From positions 62,001 to 126,000 of the forward strand of contig CADASP010000017.1 of NCBI GenBank assembly GCA_902790625.1: a DNA stretch of 64,000 nucleotides. The letters are read 5' to 3'. Shown in pieces: positions 15,821 to 23,568 of the stretch (position 1 is the stretch's first letter; the number at the start of each line of letters is the position of its first letter). The DNA is from an uncultured Prevotellaceae bacterium (GTDB lineage Bacteria > Bacteroidota > Bacteroidia > Bacteroidales > Bacteroidaceae). The translations under genes were made by a program, and so were the position numbers. The notes under the pieces are model-generated. The model saw only the letters and a program-made list of their open reading frames with translations, was not told where the DNA came from and did no database searches.

Positions 15821-16597
15821 TCATTCTTGCGCATGCAGTCTTCCTTCTGTGTTCAATATGCGTTGCACATAGCACAGCTTTTCCTTGAATCGGTTCACGC
15901 GCAGCGAGGGGTTGGTCATGGCTGCTCCCATGCAGTATTTGCTGAATCCGTGAGCATGTATGTGCAGTTGTCGCAGCATTTCGAGCACGGGCGACGGCAC
16001 CAGTCCGTCGCGTTTCAGCTCCACGATGACCAGAGGTCCCATGTGCCGCTGTTGGCCGGTGATGATGTTGTTGAATTCCAGCTCGGTGTCGATGGTCAGC
16101 CGCTCCGTCTTGGCGCGGTTCACCAGCGTCACTCGGTGGAAATAGTTGTGCATGTGGGGCTGCAACGTGTCTACGTTGAAGTGCAGCTTGTCGGCGATGA
16201 ACGCTCGCTTGGCAGGGTCGCTCAGGTCCATGTCGTCCACCTCGATGCGCTTTTTCTTCGTGCGTCCGTGGTTGTTCTTGGTTTTGATTTCCATGAACTG
16301 TAGGTTGGAGCTGACGTAGGTGCGGAATCTTATTTTCTGTCTGCCGGCATGGCCATGCTGGTGCTCTTGGAACATCTCGAAGCCGAGCGTGTCGAAGTAG
16401 GTGGTGTCGTAGAGCATGTTGCGCCCTCCGTCGATGTCCTGCACGAAGTAGTCGCTCTGGGCCATCTGCAGCAGTTGCAGCAGACGTGGCATGGTGGTGA
16501 CGAACTTGGTGTCGGTGCGGTTCATCAGCTTCACGCCGCTCATCTCGGCCAGCGTGATGGGCTGCATGCTCTTCAGCAGTTCTTCCATTGTCGTCAT
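15821..16597 (-). CDS. VTC-domain protein, probable polyphosphate polymerase
   Basis: The 258-residue protein has the VTC tunnel-fold pattern: NRTDTKFV near the start, then YDTTYFDTLGFEMFQEH, KIRFRTYVSSNLQFMEIKTK (basic and acidic residues that line the tunnel), LVNRAKTERLTIDTELEF and GPLVIVELKRDG. VTC domains use nucleotide triphosphate to make polyphosphate in yeast Vtc4; bacterial stand-alone forms are inferred to act similarly. It is the first gene of a three-gene operon with DUF4956 and DUF2490. Two close ATGs (16597 and 16588) both fit. A tandem array lies directly upstream. Confidence 0.85.
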   Translation of the reverse strand: MTTMEELLKSMQPITLAEMSGVKLMNRTDTKFVTTMPRLLQLLQMAQSDYFVQDIDGGRNMLYDTTYFDTLGFEMFQEHQHGHAGRQKIRFRTYVSSNLQFMEIKTKNNHGRTKKKRIEVDDMDLSDPAKRAFIADKLHFNVDTLQPHMHNYFHRVTLVNRAKTERLTIDTELEFNNIITGQQRHMGPLVIVELKRDGLVPSPVLEMLRQLHIHAHGFSKYCMGAAMTNPSLRVNRFKEKLCYVQRILNTEGRLHAQE

Positions 16598-16612
16598 TTT
16601 TTTGGGGCAGAC

Positions 16613-16934
16613 TATTTTTTAGTGGTTTGGGGGTTGGTCGTTTGGTCGTTTGGGGGGTGGTCGTTTGGTGGTTTGGTGGATTGGTGGTTTGGTGGTTTGG
16701 TGGTTTGGTGGTTTGGTGGTTTGGTGGTTTGGTGGATTGGTGGTTTGGTGGATTGGTGGTTTGGTGGATTGGTGGTTTGGTGGATTGGTGGTTTGGTGGA
16801 TTGGTTGTTTGGTGGTTTGGGGGATTGGCCGTTTGCTCGTTTGGGGGATTGTTGGTTTGGTTGTTTAGTTGTTTAGGGATGTTACCGTCGTCATTTGTAA
16901 CTTCCCCAAACGACTAATCTCCTAATCCCCTAAT
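16613..16934. repeat. GTTTGGTG tandem array with core and short inverted arm
   Basis: About 240 bp of GGTTTGGTG/GGATTGGTG octamers are followed by the core GGGATGTTACCGTCGTC, TTTGTAACTTCCCC and a short inverted arm (AAACGACTAATCTCC). The stop TAG of the DUF3298 gene lies in the inverted arm. The core nearly matches the one at 13206-13240, so the two belong to one element family with different arm lengths. Confidence 0.9.
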
Positions 16935-17787
16935 CTTCCAGCAGACTCTTGGCCTTCTTCGTCAGGAAGGGTCGAATATCCTTCATGGGGATGTCGAATT
17001 CAGGCTTGCCTGCAGCATAGTACGACACTTCGTAGGGCTGGTAGATGAAGTGGATGCCCTTCTCGCTGGTGATGTAAGGGTCGGCGTTGGGCAGGGGGAT
17101 TTCGTCCAGGCCGCCTATGGAGACCAGCTCTTCCGCCAGGTTAGTGTCGTCAATGAGTTCTTTCTTATTGGGCGAGAAGAATTGTCGCAGCCCCTCGCGC
17201 AGCAGACCCATGAACTTGTCGCTGTCGGTGCCTTTCAGCATGTTGTAGTCGAAGCGTTGTCCGTTTTTCTTGAAGAAGGTGACGCCCTCCTGGTAGCCAA
17301 TGCCATGGATGCCCCCTTCGTAGAGGCTGGTCAAGGTGAGAAATGTAACGACGTGGTCGTCTTCGTAATGCTTGATGAACGACCAATCGTAGAACACCTC
17401 CGTCACGTAGTCGTCGCCTTCATATTGTGCGGCCAGTTCCTTCATGCGCTCCATGTGGAACTTGCCGTGGTGGTCGGCGAGGCTCTTTCCGTCGGCCTGG
17501 TCGGCCTCGTCGCTTTCCTGTAGTATCACGTCCGACAGATAGCGGCGTATGGCGTTCACCAGTTTCTTTTCGCCCTTCACGGGGAATTCGATGCTGATGT
17601 CGACATGTGCCATGCCCAGGGTGTCGCTGAAGGTGTAGGTCTTCAGTTCCAATGGCTTGGTGGCCTCCACCTCTTCCGTGCCGTCGTCGATGGGTTCGTC
17701 GCTGACGTCGTCGGAAGAAGAATTGGGCTTCTGGCCGCAACTGAGTACGACCAGAAGCCCCATGATGGTAATAAAGAGTTTCTTCAT
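16930..17787 (-). CDS. DUF3298/RsiV-like lipoprotein
   Basis: A lipoprotein signal (FITIMGLLVVLSC) leads to an acidic linker (SSSDDVSDEPIDDGTEEVE). The rest resembles DUF3298 of the RsiV type: a PdaC-like N-terminal part with FPVKGEKKLVNAIRRYLSD, then TFLTLTSLYEGGIHGIGYQEGVTFFKKNGQ and a C-terminal IHFIYQPYEVSYYAAG. Related proteins in other bacteria bind lysozyme or deacetylate glycans; neither is shown here. MKK at 17787 is preferred over the ATG four codons upstream. Its stop codon lies in the neighbouring array. Confidence 0.8.
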   Translation of the reverse strand: MKKLFITIMGLLVVLSCGQKPNSSSDDVSDEPIDDGTEEVEATKPLELKTYTFSDTLGMAHVDISIEFPVKGEKKLVNAIRRYLSDVILQESDEADQADGKSLADHHGKFHMERMKELAAQYEGDDYVTEVFYDWSFIKHYEDDHVVTFLTLTSLYEGGIHGIGYQEGVTFFKKNGQRFDYNMLKGTDSDKFMGLLREGLRQFFSPNKKELIDDTNLAEELVSIGGLDEIPLPNADPYITSEKGIHFIYQPYEVSYYAAGKPEFDIPMKDIRPFLTKKAKSLLED

Positions 17788-17819
17788 TGCAATAATCATT
17801 ATCTGGCTGGGCGGATTCT

Positions 17820-17965
17820 TCCGGGGGGCCAGGTTATCTGGTATCTCCGGAATTTTCGGATTATTCGGAATTATCAGATTATTCGGAATATTCGGATTAT
17901 TCAGAATATTCGGATTTTCCAGAATTTTCGGGGACTCCAGGCTTTCCGGGGGATTTCTCCGGATG
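17820..17965. repeat. TTCGGA(A/T)TATTC array after pgk
   Basis: Units of about 9-18 bp based on ATTCGGAATATTCGGATTAT recur with drift from a TCCGGAATTTTC start to CTTTCCGGGGG. Many units are self-complementary (GAATATTC). This is a distinct array family at the pgk/DUF3298 junction, where it may stop transcription from pgk. Confidence 0.75.
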
Positions 17966-17973
17966 GTCCAGGC

Positions 17974-19245
17974 TTACTCGCCCTTGATGGCGGCCACGCC
18001 GGGGAGCACCTTGCCTTCGATGGCCTCGAGCAGAGCGCCGCCGCCAGTGCTGATGTAACTCACCTTGTCGGCCAGACCGAACTTGTTGACGCATGCCACC
18101 GAGTCGCCACCGCCGATGAGCGAGAAGGCACCCTCGGCCGTAGCCTTGGCGATGGCCTCGCCGATGGCGCGTGAGCCAGCGGTGAACTTGTCGCACTCGA
18201 ACACACCGGCAGGACCGTTCCACAGGATGGTCTTGGCACCGGCGATAGCCTTGCGGAAGTCCTCCTGGCTGTCAGGACCAGCATCCACGCCCTCGAATCC
18301 CTCGGGCACCTTGTTGGCGGGGCAGGTGATGATTTGGGCTCCCTCCTTCACGGTCATCGTGCCGAAGTCGAGGCCGTTGGTGGCGGTGCAGTCGCTGCCG
18401 AGCACCAGCTCCACGCCGTTCTTCTTGGCCAGCTCCTCTACGCCGAGGGCCACGTCGAGCTTGTCAAGCTCCACGATGCTGTTGCCAATCTCGCCGTTGT
18501 GTGCCTTGGCGAAGGTGTAGGTCATGCCACCGCAGAGGATGAGCTTGTCGACCTTGCCCAGCAGGTTCTCGATGATTCCAATCTTCGACGACACTTTCGA
18601 GCCGCCCATGATGGCCACGAAGGGGCGCTTGATGTTGCTCAGCACATTGTCAACGGCCTGCACCTCTTTCTCCATCAGCAGACCCAGCATCTTGTTGTCG
18701 GCATCGAAGTAGTCGGCGATGACGGCTGTCGAGGCGTGCTTGCGGTGAGCGGTGCCGAAGGCATCCATCACGTAGCAGTCGGCATAGCTGGCCAGCGTCT
18801 TGGCAAACTCCTTCTGGCTCTTCTTCATAGCCTTCTTGGCCTCGTCGTAGGCGGGGTCGGCCTTGTCGATGCCCACGGGCTTGCCTTCCTCCTCGGGATA
18901 GTAGCGCAGGTTCTCCAGCAGCAGGGCCTCGCCCATCTTCAGGGCAGCGGCAGCGTCGGCAGCCTTGGCGCAGTCGGGGGCAAATGCCACGGGCACGCCC
19001 AGTGCCTTCTCCACGGCCTCGCGAATCTGGCCCAGCGACAGCTTCGGGTTCACCTTGCCTTTGGGCTTGCCCATGTGGCTCATGATGATGACGGCACCGC
19101 CATCGGCCAGAATCTTCTTCAGGGTGGGCAGAGCACCGCGGATGCGGGTGTCGTCGGTAATGTTTCCGTTCTCGTCTAAGGGCACATTGAAGTCAACGCG
19201 CACGATTGCCTTTTTGCCGGCAAAGTTCATTTCATTGATGGTCAT
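17974..19245 (-). CDS. pgk: Phosphoglycerate kinase
   Basis: The glycolytic enzyme transfers a phosphate between 1,3-bisphosphoglycerate and ADP. The N-terminal substrate domain has [22 protein letters not shown] and [11 protein letters not shown]; the nucleotide domain has [39 protein letters not shown] and [13 protein letters not shown]. The length of 423 is slightly above E. coli Pgk (387). A TAnnTTTG box lies about 40 nt upstream. It stands alone, with repeats on both sides. Confidence 0.97.
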   Translation of the reverse strand: MTINEMNFAGKKAIVRVDFNVPLDENGNITDDTRIRGALPTLKKILADGGAVIIMSHMGKPKGKVNPKLSLGQIREAVEKALGVPVAFAPDCAKAADAAAALKMGEALLLENLRYYPEEEGKPVGIDKADPAYDEAKKAMKKSQKEFAKTLASYADCYVMDAFGTAHRKHASTAVIADYFDADNKMLGLLMEKEVQAVDNVLSNIKRPFVAIMGGSKVSSKIGIIENLLGKVDKLILCGGMTYTFAKAHNGEIGNSIVELDKLDVALGVEELAKKNGVELVLGSDCTATNGLDFGTMTVKEGAQIITCPANKVPEGFEGVDAGPDSQEDFRKAIAGAKTILWNGPAGVFECDKFTAGSRAIGEAIAKATAEGAFSLIGGGDSVACVNKFGLADKVSYISTGGGALLEAIEGKVLPGVAAIKGE

Positions 19246-19286
19246 GATAATAACAATTAGGTTGTTTGTGATTCGAAATTTGCATG

Positions 19287-19294
19287 CAAAGGTA
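19287..19294 (-). promoter_or_regulatory. pgk promoter -7 element
   Basis: TACCTTTG on the minus strand, about 42 nt upstream of the pgk ATG. No TTG at the right distance is seen, so only the -7 element is supported. Confidence 0.6.
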
Positions 19295-19472
19295 CAATAT
19301 TATTTTTATTTATGCGCACACCCGCATACATTATTATATTTTTTTTACGCTTGCCGCCCGTCGGGTTACAATGTCACACAGAAACTATGGAAATCTTCGC
19401 TAATGATTTCCGCAATCACCCGAAAAACAGTCTTTGCGCCCTAAGGCCCAAGCAATGCAGTTGTAATCGGAA

Positions 19473-19715
19473 TCCTCCGCATGTACCCGATAGACGGTCT
19501 GTGCTCTACCTCTGGTCGCTCGTTGCCCCTTCTTGCGTCCCTTTGGTAGCGACCAGAGGTCGAGCACGGGGCATCGGTTGATTGCGGATATCCATTTTTC
19601 TATATTTATCATCACTTGCAAATTTCGGTTGGCAGCGGCCGCTGCCATCATTGGCGGCGTTCGCTGCCATCATTGGCAGCGGCCGCTGCCAATCATGTCC
19701 CCGCCCGCTGCCAAC
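19473..19715. repeat. Long dispersed spacer repeat with GGCAGCGGCCGCTGCC palindromes
   Basis: The segment 19584-19715 (GCGGATA, CCATTTTTCTATATT, then TTGGCAGCGGCCGCTGCC repeated around GGCGGCGTTCGCTGCC) is nearly identical to 36111-36242. Its left part (CCGCATGTACCCGATAG, TGGTCGCT) matches the blocks at 1070-1163 (inverted) and 35957-36030. The palindromic part also occurs at 53554-53643. No frame is convincing. Confidence 0.85.
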
Positions 19716-19737
19716 TGCACCTCCAATCGTTCCATTC

Positions 19738-19871
19738 GCAGGTCGGAACGACCTGCGGATAACAAGTACTGGGTAATAACGACCCTGAAGGGGTCGCCCC
19801 TATGCTCACGGGCGACCCCTTCAGGGTCGATGTACCTTCTGCCGTTATACCCGCAGGTTGTTCCGACCTAC
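19738..19871. repeat. Nested palindromic element with 19-bp perfect hairpin
   Basis: Outer arms GCAGGTCGGAACGACCTGCGG (19738-19758) and the near inverted CCGCAGGTTGTTCCGACC (19851-19868) enclose an inner perfect stem, GACCCTGAAGGGGTCGCCC (19781-19799) with GGGCGACCCCTTCAGGGTC (19810-19828), separated by a 10-nt loop. This layout is like the MITE-like element at 34861-35018 but with different sequence. Confidence 0.85.
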
Positions 19872-20051
19872 GGCTATTGCGCGGTGACGCTTTCAGTGTC
19901 TTTTCAACCGTACCTCGAATTCTTTCTACGGCTTTTTCAAACTATTGACAGGGCATCCCCGCGTTTTGCGCGTTGCTTTATCTGCTTGATGCCGTGGGAC
20001 GATTGTAAAACTTGATGCCCACCCGAAAGCTCGTGGCACCCGTCACTCTTT
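19872..20051. other. Spacer downstream of folK, nothing recognised
   Basis: No gene, terminator or repeat family member is recognised here, apart from TTTTCAACCGTACCT (19910-19924), which also occurs near 676 (TTTCAACCGTACCT) and, as TTTTCAGCCGTACCT, near 36570. Confidence 0.4.
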
Positions 20052-20450
20052 TTACAGCTCGCTACTGGTGGACAAGGTGAGGAGCTGCTTGGTGTAGGGG
20101 CGGTGCCAGTCGGGCAGGTGGTGGCGCTCTTGGTCGTAGCGCAGCAGGTCGAGGTCGATGGGCACGATTCCCCGCTGGCGCATTTCGCTGGTGCGCCCCA
20201 GGCTGACTTCTATCTGCTTCAGCTGCTGGCACAACTCATCAACCGGCAGCGTGGTGAATGCCACCACCAGCTGGTTGAGATAGCTCTTGGTGCCAGTCAC
20301 CAGCTTTGTGGCCGCAGCGTCGGGGGTGCCCACCACGGGTGTGTAAGCCTCGTGGCTCAGCACCTGTCGCAGCGCTTGGCGTGCCTGCTGCAGGTGCTGA
20401 TGGCGGTGGTGGTTGCTGGCCAGGGCTATGATGACGCGGTGCATGAGCAT
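20052..20450 (-). CDS. folK: Hydroxymethyldihydropteridine pyrophosphokinase (FolK)
   Basis: FolK transfers pyrophosphate from ATP to 6-hydroxymethyl-7,8-dihydropterin in folate synthesis. Visible family features are HRVIIALASNHHRHQHLQQARQAL at the start, YLNQLVVAFTTLPVDELCQQLKQIE (the FxN-type segment and lid), LGRTSEMRQRGIVPIDLDLLRYD (the DxDLL motif) and HLPDWHRPYTKQLLTLS. At 132 residues it is short compared with E. coli FolK (159), but the catalytic residues are present. It starts three bases after the maeB stop, so it is likely co-transcribed with maeB. A second ATG at 20444 is equally possible. Confidence 0.85.
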   Translation of the reverse strand: MLMHRVIIALASNHHRHQHLQQARQALRQVLSHEAYTPVVGTPDAAATKLVTGTKSYLNQLVVAFTTLPVDELCQQLKQIEVSLGRTSEMRQRGIVPIDLDLLRYDQERHHLPDWHRPYTKQLLTLSTSSEL

Positions 20451-20453
20451 GGC

Positions 20454-22751
20454 TTATTTGGCCAGGAGGCGCTCCTTGAGTTTGAATACGTAGGCATCGA
20501 CGGTGGCGATGGCCACGATGTTCATCACGTCGCGCACCGAGGCTCCGAAGTCGACAAAGTGGATGGCCTTGTTCAGTCCTATCTGTATGGGGCCTATAAT
20601 CTCGGCATCGGCACCCAGCATCTGCAGCATCTTGTAGCTGGAGCGCGCACTGGTGAGGTTGGGGAAGACGAGTGTGTTGACGTCGCGCCCGTTGAGTCGG
20701 CTGAAAGGGTACTGCTCGTCGCGCAGTTCGCGGTCGAGGGCGAATCCTATCTGCATCTCGCCGTCGATGGGCAGGTCGGGGTATAGCTGGTGCAACTGCT
20801 CCACGGCGCGCTTCACCTTCTTTGCGCCGTCGCTGGTGGAGCTGCCAAAGTTGGAGTGGCTGATCATGGCGATGACGGGCTTCTCGTTGAAGAAGCGCAC
20901 GGCGGTGGCGGCCAGCTTGCCGATGTCGACGAGCGTGTCGGTGTCGGGGTTCTCGTTCACCAGCGTGTCGGCCACGTAGAGCGTGCCGCGTGGCGAGTTG
21001 ATGATGTGCATGGCTCCGAAGTGCTGGTATTCGGGTCGTATGCCGATGACCTCCTTCACCACCTTCACTGTGTTGGAGTATTTGGTGTAGAGACCCGTGA
21101 TGAAGGCGTCGGCCTCGCCCGTCTCCACCATCATCATGCCGAAGTAGTTGCGCTCGAACATCTTGTCGTTGGCCTCCTGGAAGGTGTAGCCTTCGCGCTG
21201 GCGCTTCTGTGTGAGTATGCGTGCATAGCGCTCGCGTCGCTCCTGCTCGTTGGGGTGGCGCAGGTTCACCACCTCGATGCCTTCGAGCGAGAGGTCCATC
21301 TGCTTGGCCATCTTGGCTATCACCTTGTCGTTGCCCAGTAGGATGGGGTGACAGAGGCCTTCGGCACGGGCCTGCACGGCGGCCTTGAGCATGGTGGGGT
21401 GGACGCCCTCGGCAAAGACCACGCGCTGCGGATGGGCGGCGGCGGTGGCATAGAGCTGCTGGGTGAGCTTCGTCTCCTGTCCCAGCAGCACCGAGAGCGA
21501 GTCTTTGTATTTCTCCCAGTTGGTGATGGTGGTGCGGGCCACGCCACTCTCGATGGCGGCGCGGGCCACGGCGGCGCTCACCTCGCTGATGAGGCGCGGG
21601 TCGACGGGCTTGGGTATGAAATAGTTGCGCCCGAAGTGCAGGTTGTTCACCTTGTAGACGTCGTTCACCACGTCGGGCACGGGCTGCTTGGCCAGGTCGG
21701 CGATGGCGTGCACGGCGGCCAGTTTCATCTCTTCGTTGATGGCACGGGCATGCACATCGAGGGCTCCACGGAAGATGTAGGGGAAGCCGATGACGTTGTT
21801 GATTTGATTGGGGTAGTCGGTGCGGCCCGTCGACATCAGCACGTCGGGGCGGGCGTCCATGGCATCCTCATACGATATCTCGGGCACGGGGTTGGCCAGT
21901 GCGAAGATGATGGGGTCCTGGGCCATGGAGCGCACCATGTCCTTGGTGAGCACGTTGCCCTTCGAGAGTCCCACGAACACGTCGGCTCCGCTCACGGCTT
22001 GCTCCAGCGTGTGCAGGTCGGTGCGCTGTGTGGCGAAGAAACGCTTCTGCTCGTTCAGGTCCTGGCGGTCGGCGCTGATGACGCCCTTCGAGTCGAGCAT
22101 CACGATGTTCTCCTTGCTGGCACCGATGGCCATATACAGCTTGGTGCAGCTGATGGCAGCCGCTCCGGCACCATTGACCACGATGCGCACCTTGGCGATG
22201 TCCTTTCCCACCACTTCGAGGGCGTTCTTCAGTCCGGCGGCGCTGATGATGGCGGTGCCGTGCTGGTCGTCGTGCATCACTGGGATGTCGAGCGTGCGCT
22301 TCAGGCGCTCCTCGATGTAGAAGCACTCCGGGGCCTTGATGTCCTCCAGGTTGATGCCTCCGAAGGTGGGGGCTATGCGCTCCACGGCTTCGCAGAACTT
22401 CTCGGGGTCTTTCTCGTTCACCTCGATGTCGAAGACGTCGATGCCGCCGTAAATCTTGAAGAGCAGTCCCTTACCCTCCATCACAGGCTTCCCGCTCAGT
22501 GCTCCTATGTCGCCCAGCCCCAGCACGGCGGTGCCGTTGCTGATGACGGCCACCAGGTTGCCCTTGTCGGTGTAGCGGTAGGCGTCGTCGGGGTTCTGCT
22601 GAATCTCCAGGCAGGGATAGGCCACGCCGGGTGAGTAGGCCAGCGAGAGGTCGGTTTGTGTACGGTAAGCCTTGGTGGGCTTCACTTCAATCTTTCCAGG
22701 GCGCCCGCTCTCATGGTAGGCCAGGGCAGCCTCTTTGGTAATCTTAGCCAT
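20454..22751 (-). CDS. maeB: NADP-dependent malic enzyme fused to phosphotransacetylase-like domain
   Basis: MaeB converts malate to pyruvate, CO2 and NADPH. The N-terminal half shows [31 protein letters not shown] text ([24 protein letters not shown]), [49 protein letters not shown] and [15 protein letters not shown]. Residues about 440-765 form the phosphate acetyl/butyryl transferase-like domain ([26 protein letters not shown]-like [17 protein letters not shown]), usually regulatory. I chose the ATG at 22751 ([20 protein letters not shown]): the promoter box at 22785-22792 lies between it and an upstream ATG at 22826, and the resulting 765 residues match E. coli MaeB. Confidence 0.95.
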   Translation of the reverse strand: MAKITKEAALAYHESGRPGKIEVKPTKAYRTQTDLSLAYSPGVAYPCLEIQQNPDDAYRYTDKGNLVAVISNGTAVLGLGDIGALSGKPVMEGKGLLFKIYGGIDVFDIEVNEKDPEKFCEAVERIAPTFGGINLEDIKAPECFYIEERLKRTLDIPVMHDDQHGTAIISAAGLKNALEVVGKDIAKVRIVVNGAGAAAISCTKLYMAIGASKENIVMLDSKGVISADRQDLNEQKRFFATQRTDLHTLEQAVSGADVFVGLSKGNVLTKDMVRSMAQDPIIFALANPVPEISYEDAMDARPDVLMSTGRTDYPNQINNVIGFPYIFRGALDVHARAINEEMKLAAVHAIADLAKQPVPDVVNDVYKVNNLHFGRNYFIPKPVDPRLISEVSAAVARAAIESGVARTTITNWEKYKDSLSVLLGQETKLTQQLYATAAAHPQRVVFAEGVHPTMLKAAVQARAEGLCHPILLGNDKVIAKMAKQMDLSLEGIEVVNLRHPNEQERRERYARILTQKRQREGYTFQEANDKMFERNYFGMMMVETGEADAFITGLYTKYSNTVKVVKEVIGIRPEYQHFGAMHIINSPRGTLYVADTLVNENPDTDTLVDIGKLAATAVRFFNEKPVIAMISHSNFGSSTSDGAKKVKRAVEQLHQLYPDLPIDGEMQIGFALDRELRDEQYPFSRLNGRDVNTLVFPNLTSARSSYKMLQMLGADAEIIGPIQIGLNKAIHFVDFGASVRDVMNIVAIATVDAYVFKLKERLLAK

Positions 22752-22784
22752 GTGTCGTGTTGCTTTGTGATAAGAAATGCGCGA

Positions 22785-22792
22785 CAAAGTTA
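22785..22792 (-). promoter_or_regulatory. maeB promoter -7 element
   Basis: TAACTTTG on the minus strand, 33 nt from the chosen maeB start. It is close to, and opposite in direction from, the TetR-gene box at 22836-22843, so transcription diverges here. Confidence 0.6.
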
Positions 22793-22835
22793 CAAAATTT
22801 TCAAGTGAGTAATCCATTATTCGCATTTATTTTTA

Positions 22836-22843
22836 TACCTTTG
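22836..22843 (+). promoter_or_regulatory. TetR-gene promoter -7 element
   Basis: TACCTTTG lies 18 nt before the ATG of the TetR-type regulator. The leader would be only about 14 nt. No TTG at the expected distance is seen. Confidence 0.6.
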
Positions 22844-22861
22844 CACTCAATTTCTTGAAAT

Positions 22862-23488
22862 ATGTCAGACGATAACAACATCACAGCATACAAACTACAA
22901 CTGAAGGAGCGTATTCTCGATACGGCCATGCAGGCTTTTATTGCCCATGGCATCCGTGCGGTGAAGATGGACGACATCTCGCAGGAGCTGGGCATCTCGA
23001 AGCGCACGCTCTACGAACTCTATGACAACAAGGAGGACTTGCTCTATGCCGGCGTGGTGAAGCACCGAGGACGGCAGGAGCAGGAGATGCTGCGACTGGC
23101 CAGCCAGGGGCACAATGTGATGAGCATCCTGTTGCATGTGTATAAGAAAAAGGTGGAAGAACTGAAGATGGTGGCGCCACAGTTCTACGAAGACCTGGAG
23201 AAGTATCCCCGCGTGATGGAGCTGCTCGCCGAGAGCCACCGCCACAACCGCACACGCATGATGCAGTTTCTGCACAAGGGTGTCGACGAGGGCTACTTCC
23301 GCCAGGACGTGGACTACATCATCGTTGCCGAGCTTTTCGACGCCATTGGCAATCACATCATGACGCAGCAACTCTATAAGCATTATAACATTGAACTGCT
23401 GTTTCGCAACCTGGTGTTTATTTCCTTGAGGGGAATATGCACGCAAAAAGGGGTGAAGGCCCTCGACGACAGCTTGATGAAAGTGTGA
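22862..23488 (+). CDS. TetR/AcrR-family transcriptional regulator
   Basis: The N-terminal 65 residues form the TetR helix-turn-helix: KERILDTAMQAFIAHGIRAVKMDDISQELGISKRTLYELYDNKEDLL. The remaining 140 residues are an all-helical ligand/dimer domain that I cannot match to a known ligand (HNVMSILLHVYKKKVEELKM, FLHKGVDEGYFRQDVDYIIVAELFDAIG). It is divergent from maeB and is followed by the SGNH/MBOAT pair after 80 nt. It may regulate itself or either neighbour; no operator palindrome is obvious in the short divergent spacer. Confidence 0.92.
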   Translation: MSDDNNITAYKLQLKERILDTAMQAFIAHGIRAVKMDDISQELGISKRTLYELYDNKEDLLYAGVVKHRGRQEQEMLRLASQGHNVMSILLHVYKKKVEELKMVAPQFYEDLEKYPRVMELLAESHRHNRTRMMQFLHKGVDEGYFRQDVDYIIVAELFDAIGNHIMTQQLYKHYNIELLFRNLVFISLRGICTQKGVKALDDSLMKV

Positions 23489-23568
23489 CCATCATTGTGC
23501 AGCGCGATGCTGCCCGCCCATTGCATCCTTCATGGCGAGTTGCTGTTCTCTTGGATGGAAGGATATGA

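Noticed and set aside
16613..16870. Possible CRISPR array
   Set aside because: Units are only 8 bp with no spacers of different sequence and no cas genes nearby; it is a tandem array.
21348..22634. 428-codon frame antisense to maeB
   Set aside because: Shadow of the GC-rich maeB gene; composition is dominated by His/Gly/Val/Asp, typical of antisense frames.
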